The notes beneath the pieces are model-generated. The model ran no database searches and was not told where the DNA came from. It saw only the letters and a program-made list of their open reading frames with translations. A stretch of DNA of 5,556 nucleotides, from positions 1-5,556 of the forward strand of contig JALHQF010000036.1 of the NCBI GenBank assembly GCA_022842085.1, in the 5' to 3' direction. The DNA comes from Patescibacteria group bacterium (GTDB taxonomy: Bacteria; Patescibacteriota; UBA1384; CAILIB01). Within the stretch, counting starts at the first letter, position 1. Every line of letters begins with the position of its first letter. Below are positions 5,124 to 5,556 of the stretch, in pieces. A program made the translations under genes and the position numbers.

Positions 5124-5556
5124 ATGCGCAACCTTCTTGTTCTTCTCCTGCTTTTGGTGCCAATTACTCAGGTTCGTTCTCAAGAGCGCGAGCTACACGT
5201 TTGGGGTGAAGAAATACTCAAGCCAACTGTAGAAGACCACTATGCGCGGGTAGTTGTGCATCCAGCTGGGGTCCTCAAGCTGTTGCCGGGGAGCGTTCTC
5301 CAGCTGCTGCCCGGCGGCGAGCTCTTCGTGCGTGGTGCGCTTGAGGCCCGTGGAACACCGCAGCAACAAGTGCAGATTCGCGCTTCAGATGTAGATCGAC
5401 CCTTCGGATACGTGCAAATCGAGGGTCGCGCCGATTTCGAGCAAGTGGTGATTGAGGGGAGTTCGGGAGTAGCGGGTGAGCGCGTGAGTTTCTCCCAAGT
5501 TGCGCTACGAGATGGCACTCCACTCGTTAGGCTCACTGGTTCTGGCGGGGGCTACC
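5124..5556 (+). CDS. Exported protein with beta-helix-like repeats, 3' end outside window
   Basis: An ATG at 5124 opens a frame that runs without a stop to the window end (144 codons plus one base). Residues 1-20 form a type I signal peptide: MRN, a hydrophobic core LLVLLLLLVPI, then TQVRSQ with likely cleavage around residues 19-20. There is no lipobox cysteine. The mature part begins ERELHVWGEE, then VVVHPAGVLKLLPGSVLQLLPGGELFVRGALEARGTP (43-79). That is the pattern of secreted right-handed beta-helix proteins, where short strands alternate with Gly/Pro turns and a segment like L.I.PG..L....GG.L.V.G.L.A.GT recurs. Residues 96-140 continue with short strands. AAGGTG at 5114-5119 gives a Shine-Dalgarno-like site 4 bases from ATG, and a promoter sits upstream. 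Function is unknown; cell-surface attachment, adhesion or glycan binding are possibilities only. Any C-terminal anchor would be beyond the window. Confidence 0.8.
   Translation, partial: MRNLLVLLLLLVPITQVRSQERELHVWGEEILKPTVEDHYARVVVHPAGVLKLLPGSVLQLLPGGELFVRGALEARGTPQQQVQIRASDVDRPFGYVQIEGRADFEQVVIEGSSGVAGERVSFSQVALRDGTPLVRLTGSGGGY

Noticed and set aside
1..5556. CRISPR array, transposon, phage attachment duplication or alternative genetic code
   Set aside because: No regularly spaced direct repeats, no transposase, no repeated copy of the tRNA 3' end, and all genes read through cleanly with the standard code and end in TAA or TAG.

Overview
The window looks like ordinary housekeeping chromosome from a moderately GC-rich bacterium using the standard genetic code. 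All six complete or 3'-complete genes end in TAA or TAG, none ends in TGA, and no in-frame TGA is read through. Every gene is on the + strand and packing is tight, with gaps of 2 and 10 bases and overlaps of 19 and 8 bases. The gene set (rny, ymdB, HU, AI-2E family permease, smpB, holA), the divergent holA and the shortened SmpB suggest a Patescibacteria/CPR-type lineage. That placement is inference from protein character and remembered gene order, not proven by the window.

Region 1 (1-2395) is an RNA-metabolism and nucleoid cluster. It holds the 3' part of rny (RNase Y; the membrane anchor lies upstream of the window), ymdB (a calcineurin-like phosphodiesterase) 2 bases later, and an HU-family protein 10 bases after that. 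A strong GC-rich rho-independent terminator closes the cluster.

Region 2 (2396-2743) is intergenic and RNA-coding. It contains a tRNA-Arg with anticodon CCU and encoded CCA, followed 7 bases later by a long, nearly perfect stem-loop that probably terminates or protects the tRNA transcript. A lower-GC, pyrimidine-rich stretch with candidate promoter elements for the next gene follows.

Region 3 (2744-5068) is a three-gene overlapping run: an AI-2E/PerM-type membrane protein, smpB (trans-translation partner of tmRNA) and holA (DNA polymerase III delta, clamp loader). The overlaps suggest one transcript with translational coupling.

Region 4 (5069-5556) starts with a recognisable promoter (TTGTCA, 18-base spacer, TGTAAT). 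It drives an exported protein with a signal peptide and beta-helix-like repeats, cut by the window end and too open-ended for simple ORF calling.

I do not see a CRISPR array, insertion sequence, toxin-antitoxin pair, phage gene or clear new defence system. The most interesting points are small: an Asn-to-Asp change in the YmdB metal site, a shortened SmpB, TANNNT boxes 6-7 bases before SD-less ATG starts (possible leaderless mRNAs), the structured element after the tRNA, and the truncated exported protein.
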